Shown here in pieces: positions 8,666-20,439 of a DNA stretch of 37,713 nt. The notes under the pieces were generated by a model that saw only the letters and a list, made by a program, of their open reading frames with translations, did not search any database and was not told the origin of the DNA. This stretch comes from Saccoglossus kowalevskii. Lineage: Eukaryota; Hemichordata; Enteropneusta; Harrimaniidae. The stretch covers positions 221,192 through 258,904 of the forward strand of contig NW_003131858.1 of the NCBI RefSeq assembly GCF_000003605.2, read 5' to 3'. The translations under genes were made by a program, and so were the position numbers. Numbering within the stretch: the stretch's first letter is position 1; each line of letters opens with the position of its first letter.

Positions 8666-10573
8666 TATTGTTGTTTAACCTTTTTAGTTATGTCTGTCTC
8701 CCAATTAATTCTCATTGCAAAAGAATTTTTTATGAAATATTCTTCATTTATAACTCGTGAAATTCATGAAAAGACTTTTACGAAATGTTCAGAGAGGGTT
8801 TCTCTTGATAAAAAGACCAATAACTTGGATTTTGGAATATAACTTGATGTAATTGCCATTAAAACATCGATTTTATGGAATGATTCTTCAGAAAGCTATT
8901 GACGAATTTTAATTACATTTTCAGAATATTCTTGACACGAGAATCGGATCAGATTGCCATGGATACATACTGATTCTTCACCATTGCTGGGTCACAGGTA
9001 GATTAGTCTGGTGAATAAACCTTTAAAGACTTAATCTGACCGTTTTTAATCTGAGGAAAAAACATGAAAAACATGTTTTGTTTATAAAGGAGATGTTTTA
9101 TTTATATCATTCAAGCAAATTGCGTCTAAAATATACATATTTTTACCAATTGCTACTAAAAAAGTAGATTATGGTGTTTTTTGTCGAAATATCCCATACA
9201 TAAAATTCCAGTCGTAAATAAAATAATTAACTGATTTGTATAGGGTTAAATATACAGCATGTGCCATTATGTCGCAGGTTATTATACAAAAATGACTATG
9301 CACACAACATTCCATGTCGGTGGATTACAACATATGTATGAAAGTGGATCTTCTCTGAAGATGTAAGCCTGCAAACCATTGACGATATTGGCTACGCTGT
9401 TAGACATATTATTCATCAAGCACCACAATACAGGAAATTTGAAAACACACTTTACATTATCTTGTCTGAGCATGTCAAGGAAAAACAGCATGTCCGTGTG
9501 GGGTGTTACTCACATGAGAGATAACATCTTGATCAATCGATTATCGCGCTAACTAAGCGTTTGACTAATCAATCACCAATTTATTGAATATTTTGTTCCC
9601 AAACATCGAAATACATAAATGATGTACTATAGATACGCGTAGACATAAGACATCACATCATAATCGGTGAACACAATTTTGAACGCACAACAGTTATGTC
9701 GAAGCACTGTTACCTTGCGATATCGAATCATACCACTCTAAATGATATATCGACTGACACTACTATCCCCAGCAGAAGATTTATGATTTCCATTATTTCA
9801 ATCACTATTCAGTATTCGTAATTATCGTAGAGTCAACTCATTATTATTCATTCTAACTAATATTTTCTCATCTGCATTTAAATCCACAATTTGTTATATT
9901 ATTGGCTTTTTTGTAGGTTGATTGGCAATTGAATACAGAGTTCTAGTTAATTAAATTACAACACTTGAGAATGAAGGATACGTTATCGAAGATACATTTG
10001 ATATATGGCGCTGTACTTTCCATGTGTTTTGTCTATACGTCGTGGTATTATCAATTACTACTGTACATCTATATACTGAGTTATAATTTCGAACTGACGC
10101 CAGTCTGTTGAGTTGAAAGATTGATTACTATAATAACATAACATTGCACTTATGCGTCTTTCAGTATACATGTGCACAGCATGTTTTGTTTATATCATTC
10201 ACTAAGAAGACACATGTGCATTGCGAATAAAACCGCAGCCCTATTTACCTAATTGTGTGTGAAATATGTGATTGTGTGTTTTTTTCTGAAAATTTCACAA
10301 ACAAGCAGGGTAGATGAATACAATTTTTTTTTTTGTGAATGCATTGGTGTTACAGTGGTGATCAGGTTCGGTTGGTTTCCCACTTGCACGTGCTAAAAAA
10401 AGTGTTAATCCCGGTCGTTTGCTGTTAGGTAACATTTGTCTTGATTGAAGTCCTAAAATTAGTTTTAAATTACATTATTTCTAACATGTAAATGGTAGAT
10501 CAACATTTACGCGAAGTACATATCTGATTATGTAAAACCTAAAATTGTGGAAGATCGACTTTTTTCAATTCAG
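8666..10573. other. long AT-rich stretch without a supported gene
   Basis: An AATAAA at 9014-9019 is the only transcript-end signal that pairs with a candidate exon (8515-8665). A minus frame at 9282-9491 lacks any protein feature. ATGTTTTGTTTATA-type words recur at about 9073, 9092 and 10184 but do not form a clear repeat. Nothing else is supported. Confidence 0.4.
9014..9019 (+). promoter_or_regulatory. poly(A) signal candidate AATAAA
   Basis: The canonical hexamer lies about 350 nt downstream of the stop codon of the candidate exon 8515-8665. Such hexamers are common in AT-rich DNA, so its value depends on that exon being real. Confidence 0.2.
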
Positions 10574-10793
10574 AATATAAAGAAATAGATTACAATTCTA
10601 TAATTTACGCAATGCATTTCGGACTTGCGTGGCAACGACGAGTGATAACAACTGTGCTTTAAGAGAACACCTGGTAGGGTTTGATATTTTTACCGAAAAA
10701 TTCAGATCAGCAAAGGTGAAGGATGAACGTTCTACTGACCAAATTGAGCTGGTGAGTGATGAAATATTGAAACGAGTGATTTCTGATAAATAA
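10574..10793 (+). pseudogene. possible decayed exon, two overlapping open frames
   Basis: A strong acceptor, CTTTTTTCAATTCAG (ending 10573), is followed by a frame open for about 28 codons (starting YKEIDYNSIIYAMHF). A second frame is open from 10581 to TAA at 10791-10793, 70 codons in all. The later half of the second frame is charged and protein-like (for example FRSAKVKDERSTDQIEL), and a donor GTGAGT occurs inside it at 10752. One frame giving way to the other suggests a frameshifted exon or chance overlap. A 106-codon minus frame covers the same bases and is more hydrophobic; only one, or neither, can be real. No family is recognised, and frames of this length are expected by chance here. 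Confidence 0.15.
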
Positions 10794-11396
10794 ATGCAAG
10801 TGTATACGTACATCCGGGTATTTTTTCCACTCACCATTCCGTTCTTCATGTACACAAAGACAGTTACAGAACACATAGCGCGTGTGAGATATGTATGTAA
10901 ATGAATATAATTATTCAAATACAGAGCAGATGGTTCTAAAACGTAAAATGTAATTTACAATTAGGGGTGTAAATAAGTATTCAATTAATTTGCGTGTGTG
11001 TGGTTTAAAGTAGAAAACCCCCACCACTCGTAGTTTTTTATATTATAATCGACTCGGGCCTGCGGTATTCGGCGATCCTAAGACTTCTCTGTTTTCTTCT
11101 TTTTCGTTTCGGTGACGTGGATTTCCCATTACGGATCACCCGATTTATGTTGCAAAAAGGGCACTAAAGAATACATTGACAGGAATATGAGGACATTTAT
11201 TTGATCTAACGCATCTTGAGATTCGAATGTTCGACTATTTCGAGACAAGTGGCACCACAAATTCAATAAAAAAAATATTAATTATATTTTTCGATAGACG
11301 AATTTTAAAACAGAAATATTCCTACACATTGTCGTACATTGCGGGTTTGATAAGAAAGGTCGGATGTTTGTGTACGTAGTATGGAACCCATATCGA
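10794..11396. other. AT-rich stretch up to assembly gap
   Basis: No gene or repeat is recognised. GC is a little higher around 11050-11150, without an open frame of note. Confidence 0.4.
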
Positions 11397-11446
11397 NNNN
11401 NNNNNNNNNNNNNNNNNNNNNNNNNNNNNNNNNNNNNNNNNNNNNN
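11397..11446. other. assembly gap (50 N)
   Basis: Fifty unknown bases, a typical scaffold spacer of arbitrary length. The true distance across it is unknown. Confidence 0.99.
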
Positions 11447-11914
11447 TTTCCGGTTATAAATGCAGTCTAATCATCATGCATTAGATCTTCCAAATAAATA
11501 TATTTAATGTAATGTATACATAACATCAGCAATTTTATTATAAATCATTACTAACGTACCGTCGTGCTCGACTCATGTCTTAAGCTGCTGATTCAAGTTA
11601 AATATTAAACATGCTTTGATCTTACCGACATTATTAATCGTGTACTGTAAAATATGCGTATTTAATAAAATATTGCCCGTACGCGATATTACTTTAATGA
11701 AAATTTACATATATTGTATCACCGATCTTTTGCTTTCTCTGGGCCAAGACGTTCACGTTTTATTTATCTGAATTAATCGTCTCACAATATTGGTCATTGG
11801 ATACTATTAAATATACTGATTGATTGACGGATTAATTCGAAGATGTTTTTATTTTTATTTATTTCGATAAAAAGAATATTGATTCAAAATTATCAAGCAG
11901 AGTTTTTAAATAAT
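11447..11914. other. AT-rich stretch with no recognised feature
   Basis: Very AT-rich sequence between the gap and the TTAA-flanked element. No frame or repeat is supported. Confidence 0.4.
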
Positions 11915-11918
11915 TTAA

Positions 11919-12827
11919 GGTAGAGATGCAGTTTATCTGACAAGTATTTCAATTAGTAAATTAGGAAACCAAGATGACTTCCCTTGTCCACAAAACTATA
12001 TATTTTAGAAAAGCTTATTGTATGAATTTTAAAATTTTGTTAGTATTTTTTTTTCTATGGACACTGTGGTTTGAAATATGCACAAAAATGTGCTCTTTTG
12101 GTCAAAACCGATTTAAAAAAAATAGCTTTAAAACCATGCTTCTGTTTTCTGTCAAAATTGGTTTATGGGTACATCTAATTACAAAGATGAAAGTGGCGTC
12201 TTAAGAAGACTGTCTACCAGTTGTCAATTTTGCAGAGCAGCAGCTCAAATTTCACTACTTCAAGTTTATGCATAAATTAACACCCAGGCTAGGTGTCTGT
12301 ACGATTGTTGTAATACTGTTCAACCAAAAAAATGCCCGACGGCGTTTGAAGATAAACACATTGTCAATCTTTTGTGAAAATTTCAAAACAAAAGGTCAAA
12401 GCGTCTAGGAGCTATTTTTTTACGTTCTGGGATGTACACTAAAAAGATGCTGAGATAATTGCTAATTTGCATAACAATTCACTCAGTAAGAGGTTTGCTA
12501 ATGCTCATAATTAAAATGGCTGTAACAGTTCCAAATTTAAATGTGTTATCGTTTTGTTAAAAGTTAAATATAGTGCATAATATGGAGATCCCGTCATTTC
12601 TTTTTTTCACCATGTTTCTTTTTCATTATTTATGTACAGCCGTGCTAAATCTTGCTAAGCATTCAAACGAGAGAATGTTTGCACCTGTTATCTATATTTT
12701 AAAGTCGTTTTTTGAGTATGTTCCACTATTCATAATTCTACCAAATTTTAAAAGTCTATAGCCAAGACTGTTTGGATAATAAAAAAATAAGTTCACTCCC
12801 AGTTGCCCATGAACCTACATCTCTACC
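11919..12827. mobile_element. TTAA-flanked non-autonomous DNA transposon
   Basis: The element begins GGTAGAGATGCAG at 11919, directly after TTAA (11915-11918). It ends CATCTCTACC at 12827, directly before TTAA (12828-12831). The ends are inverted repeats: ten perfect bases, then a weaker match to about 17. Duplicated TTAA plus terminal inverted repeats is the hallmark of piggyBac and Kolobok superfamilies; the ends alone do not let me choose. At 909 bp with no transposase frame it must depend on a relative for movement. A 76-codon frame inside (11974-12204) is hydrophobic low-complexity sequence and is probably not a gene. There is no second copy in this window. Confidence 0.75.
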
Positions 12828-12831
12828 TTAA

Positions 12832-13858
12832 GTTAATAACTTATATACACTGTATTCGATCGGACGAGTTTCGAGTATACAGTTGCCAGTGTGTGAGATC
12901 GGCCGCTACTTTCGTGTGACTATTCCTTCTGGCATTCCTATATTAGTTAGACAATTTGGATTATGAGAAATCCTTTCCGGATAAGTGCATTAAATAGTGA
13001 ATTTGCGTTGCTATACATAAAATATACCAGCTACCTAGCTTGTTGACATGCAGCTGTTTTAAAAATTCGACCTCGTTTCACGCGCGGATTTGTTCAGTTT
13101 AATTGCCTCACATGAGTATGCGTTGCTATGCATAACATTGCGTTCGTAGGGAACCATTGGGTTACATTACACTCTCGCACATGAATTCCAGTCAACAGCA
13201 TGTAATGGCGTATTTTATTATGTCTTGTGTGTCACGGAACAAAGCATTAGATTCTGGAAGAATATAGGTTAACGACGCTGTTGTTGCCATCAATGATATT
13301 TTAAATTTACATGAATATTTAATGGGCGAAATGCACTCATTTTGTAATATGCCATTAGGCCACACTGATTTAATTTTATGGATGAGATCCTCTGAGGACA
13401 ACCAAAACTAATGCGAGAGGGCGAAACAAAAATCGGCCAAAAAAAAATGCTGCTAAAACCACAGGACTACGGAGCTATTATTACGAATTTAACCACAGTG
13501 TATCAAAAAAACAAAAAAAGTCTTTATTTGTAGGAGGCACATGTTGATATACACATTTCGTACTGTATTACTGTCACAGGTATCATCCCCTTTGATTTGA
13601 AAAGGCAAGAGGATAAGGCAGATGTTAGCTTTGCCAAAGGCATACACATCAACTCAATAATAAAGAAAAACTTACTGTGTTGTATTGACAAAAATAATTA
13701 ATTAAAAATGAACAATAAGTTTTTCAACAGCAACCTGGAAATTAACTTCTTTGACATTAAAACTACAGCTTTTAAAGTGACACTTCAGATAGACTAAGTG
13801 TAGACACAAATGCTCTAAAACTACGTCAACTCTGTAACAAATTATAAGAGGCTCGATA
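12832..13858. other. stretch with a short internal duplication
   Basis: A word of about 20 bp, TGCGTTGCTATACATAAAAT, at about 13003 recurs with two changes at about 13119 (TGCGTTGCTATGCATAACAT). There is no supported gene. A 69-codon minus frame (13192-13401) starts without clear context. Confidence 0.4.
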
Positions 13859-14440
13859 TTGACAAAAAAAACACCAACGTCACCCGTAAGGGGACTTCGG
13901 CCAAGGAGCTCTGCTGCTTTCGTTGCAGTTTGTCGACTTCAATGCGGACAAAGCAACCGAACTGATTTGTCGCCTGACCGACTTTTAGGCCACCATACAC
14001 CTCCACTCCTCTCCTCTCCCATTTCTCTCATCATTGTAGAAGAAACGCGGGACAGCCACTCTGGACAATATGTTCTCAAAGTTGTCTGGGCGAAACTCGC
14101 TTGCCGCTACCGACCTCTCATATAGCTGTGTAAACGTCTCCCTGGCCAACGTCAATTGCGTACCAGTCTACAACAATCCCTCCGTTTCACCTCTGAACTT
14201 GTATGCTCACGTATTTTGGTGGTGTGGTCGCCATGTTGGATCATTTATGGCGAAATTTGCATGTTTTGAGGCAATCTCTTTTCCATAGGTCTTTGCGCTT
14301 TACGTAACGCGCATCTAACTGTGCGGAGTTTGGTTTTGGAGTAGTCCAAAACGAGTTTTACGACAAGTCGGCGCTTTGCGACAATATGAGTCGGCAAGTT
14401 CTGGACAGAAAACCGATCTGTGGAGACTCGTCGTCGGAGA
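13859..14440. promoter_or_regulatory. CpG-rich island, possible promoter and first exon
   Basis: In an otherwise CpG-poor, AT-rich setting this segment holds about 37 CpG in roughly 600 bp by my count, near or above random expectation for its composition. A strong acceptor-like pyrimidine tract ends in TTGTAG at 14039 on the + strand. The frame after it (KKRGTATLDNMFSKLSG...) stays open for about 80 codons. On the minus strand an ATGGCGACC start in good context (AACATGG) lies at 14226-14234. Open minus frames cover 13.86-14.17 kb in two phases, one giving way to the other. Both strands look coding-like in different frames and I recognise none, so I call only the compositional island. It could be a CpG-type promoter, a decayed coding exon or a fragment of an old mobile element. 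Confidence 0.35.
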
Positions 14441-14517
14441 TTTTTTTTTTTTGAGATATCATCCATAAAATTAAATCGGTGTAGCCTTAATATAGCAGCA
14501 CTGTACCAGAAAAACAC

Positions 14518-15000
14518 GAAAAATGTAAAAACTTATAAATTATATATAGAGAGGATGGTGATCAGATACAGGCCAATGACTGCAAATTTTAATGCATGAA
14601 CGGTTTGTCAATTAAGGATAGAGAGGTGTCGAATATGATTAATACACTAATAAAGAATTAATAAAATGTTATTTCCTGTATTATACAGTGTACAATATAA
14701 CATGTAGAAAATATTACACTACCAATTTTGTATTAGTTTCTCGTCTCTGGTGTTACGTCGTGCAATATATTACGTCATACAATTGATACCACCATGCATT
14801 AATCAAGTTTCAATCTAAACGTCAGTAATATGGTTTGAACCATAGTTTAATTGTTTGATTTTATAGTTGAAAGGAACTGTGGGATCACTTTTAATAACGC
14901 ACATAAAAAGATATGGTTATTTGAAGATTATAACTACATTCTAACAAGACTAATAACGTTAGTTAAGACAATATTATTACAATATACCCGGCGATTTTAC
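14518..15000. other. AT-rich stretch with no recognised feature
   Basis: No supported frame or repeat. CRE-like ATTACGTCAT occurs near 14769, but a single site of this kind carries little weight. Confidence 0.4.
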
Positions 15001-15072
15001 CAATATGAATCATTGTGACCGATTTATTGTGCTTTCATCTCCGCTAAAGTACCATAGTCGTGATTCATATTG
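15001..15072. repeat. 12-bp perfect inverted repeat, 48-nt loop
   Basis: CAATATGAATCA (15001-15012) is exactly inverted at 15061-15072 (TGATTCATATTG). Beyond the 12 bp the flanks do not match. This is either a small foldback remnant or a chance match favoured by AT bias. Confidence 0.55.
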
Positions 15073-15206
15073 ATTCCATTCGACGTATAACACAAAATCC
15101 AACGTACGCTATACGGCGACTTTTAACTCTACTTATTATAGCATATGTATATGTAGTAAAGAAAAAAGAGCAATGAGTTTTTACATCCTATCTACAGAGG
15201 CATCTA

Positions 15207-15218
15207 CCCCCCCCCCCC
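15207..15218. repeat. C12 homopolymer with shared flank
   Basis: Twelve C residues, followed by GCACCTTTATGCTACTAC. The flanking arrangement resembles that of the C12 run at 18810. Read in one frame, the two sites give STPPP followed by similar hydrophobic residues. They may be two decayed copies of one dispersed repeat. Confidence 0.7.
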
Positions 15219-16446
15219 GCACCTTTATGCTACTACATAGAAATTATAGACACTATCTCTGCTTTTGTCATTGTCTCAGGGAAAACGTAATCATGGAATT
15301 GACTAGTAACTCATCAGTTAGAGTGAATCTCCGTCACCCCAATCAGAAACAACAACATATATGAGTACATATGTAATCATTAAGTTTGAATACTCACATT
15401 TTTTTACAATTTGTTAATTTGGAAACTTGTGTAACATTGTTAATATCTTTTCCAAAATTTTGACCGCTTTTAATTTTACACAAATAATAAAATTGCACAT
15501 AATTGGAAACGTATGTTATTCTGTTTCAGTTTTAAATTAAACGTTTAGTACTAAATGAATAATCTGAAAAGCGTGTGTTATTGTTTGCTTGCAAAATATT
15601 CTTGTGGTGTGTTATAAAACACATTAACTGGTCTTATTCGAGTGATAGCATACAACTATGTCCCCGAGGCAATTTTAGTCTTCAAGTTACCCGTATCTGT
15701 TGTAGTGAAAAATCACTATGACCAATGCTGTTCTGAAACTAGGTTTTCGAGGATTATTAATATAATATAACAGTATTTTGCAGAGTTTTCAATCAGTATC
15801 GCGTTTAGAATGGTTCACTCCACATATTATTAACATGTGGCATATATACACGTGCACTCTTGTATGCGCTTACAATGAATAACCAAGTATAACAAACTAT
15901 TCATGCTATGAATATAATTGCAATGACAATTTGACATGGTATCAGTTCTTCATCTAATATGAAAACAAGGGAGACAAAAAGACCAGTAAACAATTAAATC
16001 GTAAGTGTATTTTAATAGCAAAAACAATGAAAACAAAAAGTTGTAGCTACGCTCCCTTTCGAAGAATATATATAAACTGAATCATATTGTATATATAGCA
16101 CAAAAAGACGGGATGTAGAATCTCCATGTGGCGGTCGCTGTATCGTTCATTTAGGATTTGTCGTAAGAGACATACATAGTATAAATTAAAGCTTAAATTC
16201 AATACTACACTTTTAAAACGTCAACTGATAAGCTTCGTGAGTAATATTTTACCTGATTCAATCCGGCACATTAAAATTAATTGTTTTAGCACAAAAGTGG
16301 TTGTTAGTTCCCGTGGATTTAGACTACACAGTGCGCTTAAGAGAAGCTCCCCTATTATTAATTCCGGTCATTCATTTTCTTAAGTGAATATTACTGTCGC
16401 CTAATAGCTTGTCATGTCATGTTTTAAAGAATCTAACACTCTACTG
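15219..16446. other. AT-rich stretch with no recognised feature
   Basis: No supported gene, repeat or RNA signature is visible. Confidence 0.4.
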
Positions 16447-16554
16447 TAAAGTGTGCACAAGTTATCAGTAACCACGTCAATACATCTAATACAAGTCAAT
16501 ACTGCACACTGCGGTGAAATCAAGGAGATATATAATGATGACGCTGTTACAAGA

Positions 16555-16887
16555 ATGCCGCAAAGTCTGCACCCAGACAATACGACGTCGCGTTGTATGA
16601 CCTTTACTACACTGTATGTCTTTGTTTATATACTGTGCTATGCTTCTCGTAAGCTCAAATTTAAATGCAACAAAGATATTGTACAGCAAACAAGAGAGAA
16701 GCACGAAAATATGGAGCAATGTATAAAGCACATCGTGCTCTACTGGCATCTATCAATTATATTTAAAAAAACTTCCCTTATAATGTTATTTTATCATCAG
16801 GGCATTATTATTGGTCCATTTAATGTCGTATTCCCACTTTCTATGATATGGAGAACATTATTACTGCCTGCTGTAAGCATTATTTAG
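16555..16887 (+). CDS. longest open frame, hypothetical, doubtful
   Basis: This frame is stop-free from just after the TAA that ends near 16449, giving about 145 codons, the longest such stretch in the window outside the N gap. The first ATG in it is at 16555 (A at -3), leaving 110 codons to TAG at 16885-16887. The peptide starts MPQSLHPDNTTSRC and has a hydrophobic segment at about residues 16-30 (FTTLYVFVYILCYA). A basic, polar stretch follows, then two more hydrophobic segments near the end. That could be a small membrane protein, but AT-rich random sequence readily yields Phe/Ile/Leu-rich segments. By composition a frame of this length is only mildly unexpected. No splice signals, CpG content or family support it. 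Confidence 0.13.
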   Translation: MPQSLHPDNTTSRCMTFTTLYVFVYILCYASRKLKFKCNKDIVQQTREKHENMEQCIKHIVLYWHLSIIFKKTSLIMLFYHQGIIIGPFNVVFPLSMIWRTLLLPAVSII

Positions 16888-18809
16888 ATTGTGTAAAGTG
16901 CGTGAGAAATGTTATTTAACGGAGTACTAAAATAGAATTTAGAAGACTGTTAAAATATAGTGGTCTCAGGTTATTGAAAAAATGTGACATTGTCGTCATT
17001 TTATTTAGTGATTAAACACCACAACTCCAATCAAGGCTAGTTTCGGTATTGATACATATAGTGCCAAAAAAAATGATTTTATAGTTTCTTTCATGGTGAT
17101 CACCTAAATCAGTAGGAGGGGTCCGCCTATAAAGTCGACCTATCAGAAGACAAATTCATTATATATTTAAGAAAAACACGTGGTTGCCATGGAAACTAGA
17201 TAGGAGACAAAAATGGACTCCTGAGAGATACATGGTAAAATCACCATTTTAGGTGTTCTTTAGGCGATAATAGTTATTTGCGAACATGGATGTTGTTGGT
17301 AGTGAAAGACGCAGGGGATATAGATTGCGTGATTACACCGTGGCAAATCTTGCCCAGGAGACTGATTCTGCCTATCTACTGTAGTTTTGACATTTTTTAC
17401 TGTGATGGTTGATCATCCCCTTCAGTGTCAAATTCAACATAATATAATATAACATAACATCAAAATAAATAACAGTATTTTGTCAAATAAAAAAAAAGAA
17501 AACTTGAATTATTTTATGGGAGATAACAATAACAGTATCGACCATGAAGTAATATGTTTGATATCCTCCAGGTTACATAGTTTCGACATAAATGTTTAAT
17601 GTCACCCGTGTTGATAATTTAACATCCAAGGGGGAAATCTACAAAATGTTTGTAAACGTATTTATTATTGATATTATTGAATATCGTTCATACATACAAA
17701 ACGTATATTATATCACAAAATGTATTAAACTGCAGTAAACTAACCCATAAATGAGTAGAGTAAAACTATAATAAGCATCTTTTGGAGTACAGAGGCGATG
17801 ACATAGAATCGCAATTGTAAACAAGTTTAGTGTCATCACATGAGAAAAGCCACAGAAGGAGAGGCCTCGTTAATCCAAAATAATACGCAGTTGTTTTTGT
17901 TATTGGAAACGATTATGTGGCTTATTTCTATCATACGAAATATTAAATGTCCAAGTGTGCCTAGACAAGTAGTTTTTTTTCTTTTTTGTATGAAATAAAA
18001 ACTTTGTAAAGGTTTAACTTTTTTATTTATTTGTGTGACCGTGGACAAATGCGCCATTTATAATTAATTAATAATAATATTTTTAGAGGATAATTTTTTT
18101 CAATAAAAACACTTCAATCAGACCAAACTGTGTTCCTTTAATGGATGAGTCATTCCTTTATATGTATGCAGATGAATTTCTACAGAAAAAGTACTGAAAT
18201 CAAATTCTGATATATATTGATGATGTCCTTGAGATACTACATAATCTGCACTTTGTACTTCATATTTAGAATGTCCTTGAATTTAATACTAAAGTGCAGG
18301 TTGTTACTAGATTTAAGACGAAAGAAAATATTTTATTTTACTATCATCAATTTTCCAAACTTTTGCAGTAATATCCTACTTTCTCCTACATATCGCATAC
18401 ATACTTTCAACTTATAAGCTAGGCCGGAGCATGTAGTACACATGGTTTTATCCTTTACTATATGAATTTATGCAATGCATATACGAATATCATATTTCTA
18501 AGCTTAATTATAAAATGTGTGTAGTTGGACTGCAATTACAGAATCGTCAGTTATGGCCAAGCACGCTGATTACAACTATTAAAAGATAACGAGTTGCAAA
18601 ATACTAACTTCTGTCTTTAAGAAAACAATGACATTGAAAGAATCAGTAGACAATCGTCTTAAACAATCTACAACCCTGAACTACATAAATGTACAAGTGT
18701 TTATTGTACGTTCTTTCATTTTTCTCAATTATATCTGCCACGTTACATTCAGGGCGTCAATGCAATTTTCTGGTGCTGGTGCTGTATCTTATTAAAGAAG
18801 GTGTTTCGA
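16888..18809. other. AT-rich stretch with one X-box-like site
   Basis: 17090-17400 has slightly higher GC and several palindromic words (GGTGATCACC at about 17096 and the X-box-like site at 17183), perhaps a single copy of a dispersed repeat. The rest shows no supported feature; frames near 17836 and 18217 look like noise. Confidence 0.35.
17183..17196. promoter_or_regulatory. RFX X-box-like palindrome
   Basis: GTTGCCATGGAAAC matches the inverted-repeat X-box consensus bound by RFX factors (GTTRCCATGGYAAC) at 13 of 14 positions. In animals such sites mark cilia genes. No gene start lies nearby here, and the word may belong to a dispersed repeat. Confidence 0.35.
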
Positions 18810-18821
18810 CCCCCCCCCCCC
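18810..18821. repeat. C12 homopolymer with shared flank
   Basis: Twelve C residues, preceded by GAAGGTGTTTCGA and followed by ACCTGATACTCC. This is the same length as the run at 15207, and the following ACCT is shared. The two are possibly copies of the same decayed repeat. Confidence 0.7.
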
Positions 18822-20439
18822 ACCTGATACTCCTTGTAGTATTTGAATGTATGATACAATTAAGCACACGCCAATCATGACTGAGAAACAGGAATAAATA
18901 TTGAATAAATAATGGTCTCGCGTCAATGGCATAATGCATGTGAAGTAACTACATGTTTTACGCCAGTAGTGTCGAAGTGAATCACTTAGTTAAAATGTCT
19001 TTGAATAAGTCAGTTACAGTATGTTTTAACGTGCTTCGTGTCGCTTTACATGCTTATAGCGAAGTTTCTAAATATAAACCCAATTACCTATATATACACA
19101 CCTAAATACTACATTTTAGGCATCATTGCATTAAACAAACTAGTAAAATAAACTATTGATTCGGTTAATAAGACATTTCTATTTAGAACTGAATTATATT
19201 AACGGGAATTGAGTGAAACGGAGTTCAGAATAACGTGATTGATTCTGGTATGATTTGTGTAAATGCTTGACATGTACGCGGCTCAAGGGAGTGACTCCCC
19301 GTCTTCGATAAATATGAAATCTAAAGGCGACATTATCTTGAATATATACGATGATGAGTTGCAAATTTGTATTCACTATCGGATATCACTTGAGTAAATT
19401 GTCTGCAGAGATGTATTCTGATGAATGACAGTTTAATATTCAAATTGTGATATAAAGGGCTTTCATTCAATTCATCTATTTTATTCAACCGTGTCACAAC
19501 GTCTGAGTATTTTGATGACTCTGAGATGATCCGTTTTTCTGTCAAATACGTTCGCATAGTTTTTACCCGAGAAAAATATTTGTAATACGTTAATTGGAGG
19601 GTTGTGCACGTAGTATTTGTCTATGTAACATTTAATGAGTACCGGTTTTATTTACAGAGGCTTCGTTGTGGTTCATGTGATATTATTCACTTGTCCTGCT
19701 ACGCCCTAATAAATATATAAATAAGGGTATCCCATCGAATTAAATTACGCGAATATTTTGAAATAATTGCACTAATGGGCTATCATCGTTGTTAACAAAC
19801 TATCGTCAACATGTATAGGTAATCTTTTTTCAGCGTAGTTCAAATTTCAAAACAGTAGACCACTAATCGTGCAAGCAATCCTTGTTGATGAGCAATGCTG
19901 TCATGGTATATAATACCCTGGGTCACAAGCCATTTTTGTACTATTAAGTGTTCGTATTGGATGTATTTTGAAAGGGAATTGGAGTTTTTCCCAGATGATG
20001 ATGATCTTTAGTACTGTTCAATTCGTTCCTATCTAGTGTTTCCTATATCAACTTTTCCACTCTCCCTATGCACCATATTACCCTTTACCATTACCAATAC
20101 AACCCATCCCACCACATACAACCATTGAGGAACTAATTTTACTACACAGAGATAAAGTTGCTAATATTCATATTGATGAATAATCAATGTTATCATGAAC
20201 AAATCGAGTACATCTTAGTTTTAAAGTCGCGCGTATCAACTACAAAATGTGTTTACTGCATAACAACCAAGTACGCAGTTCTTAGATTATATATTTGAAC
20301 TCTAGGTACAATTCAAACGTGCTGGAAAACTCCTCGAAGCTAGAGTAGATTATATTCTCCATATAATGTATTGTGCCATTGTGATATATCGATATTTCGT
20401 TGACGGCATATATCTAATTGGATTCCAAACAATATTTTA
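18822..20439. other. AT-rich stretch with no recognised feature
   Basis: A pyrimidine- and C-enriched strip lies at about 20025-20115. Short frames at 19194-19557 on the minus strand overlap and show no features. No gene is supported. Confidence 0.4.

Noticed and set aside
11974-12204. 76-codon frame inside the TTAA element
   Set aside because: Hydrophobic low-complexity sequence without transposase motifs (no DDE/D pattern); too short for the family.
13859-14125. 88-codon + frame with an Ig-like DSxSGQYVLKV word
   Set aside because: The resemblance to an immunoglobulin-domain strand is limited to a few residues, the cysteine expected there is absent, and other frames over the same bases look equally coding-like.
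16486-16749. 87-codon minus frame
   Set aside because: It is the shadow of the longer + frame over the same bases; neither has family support.
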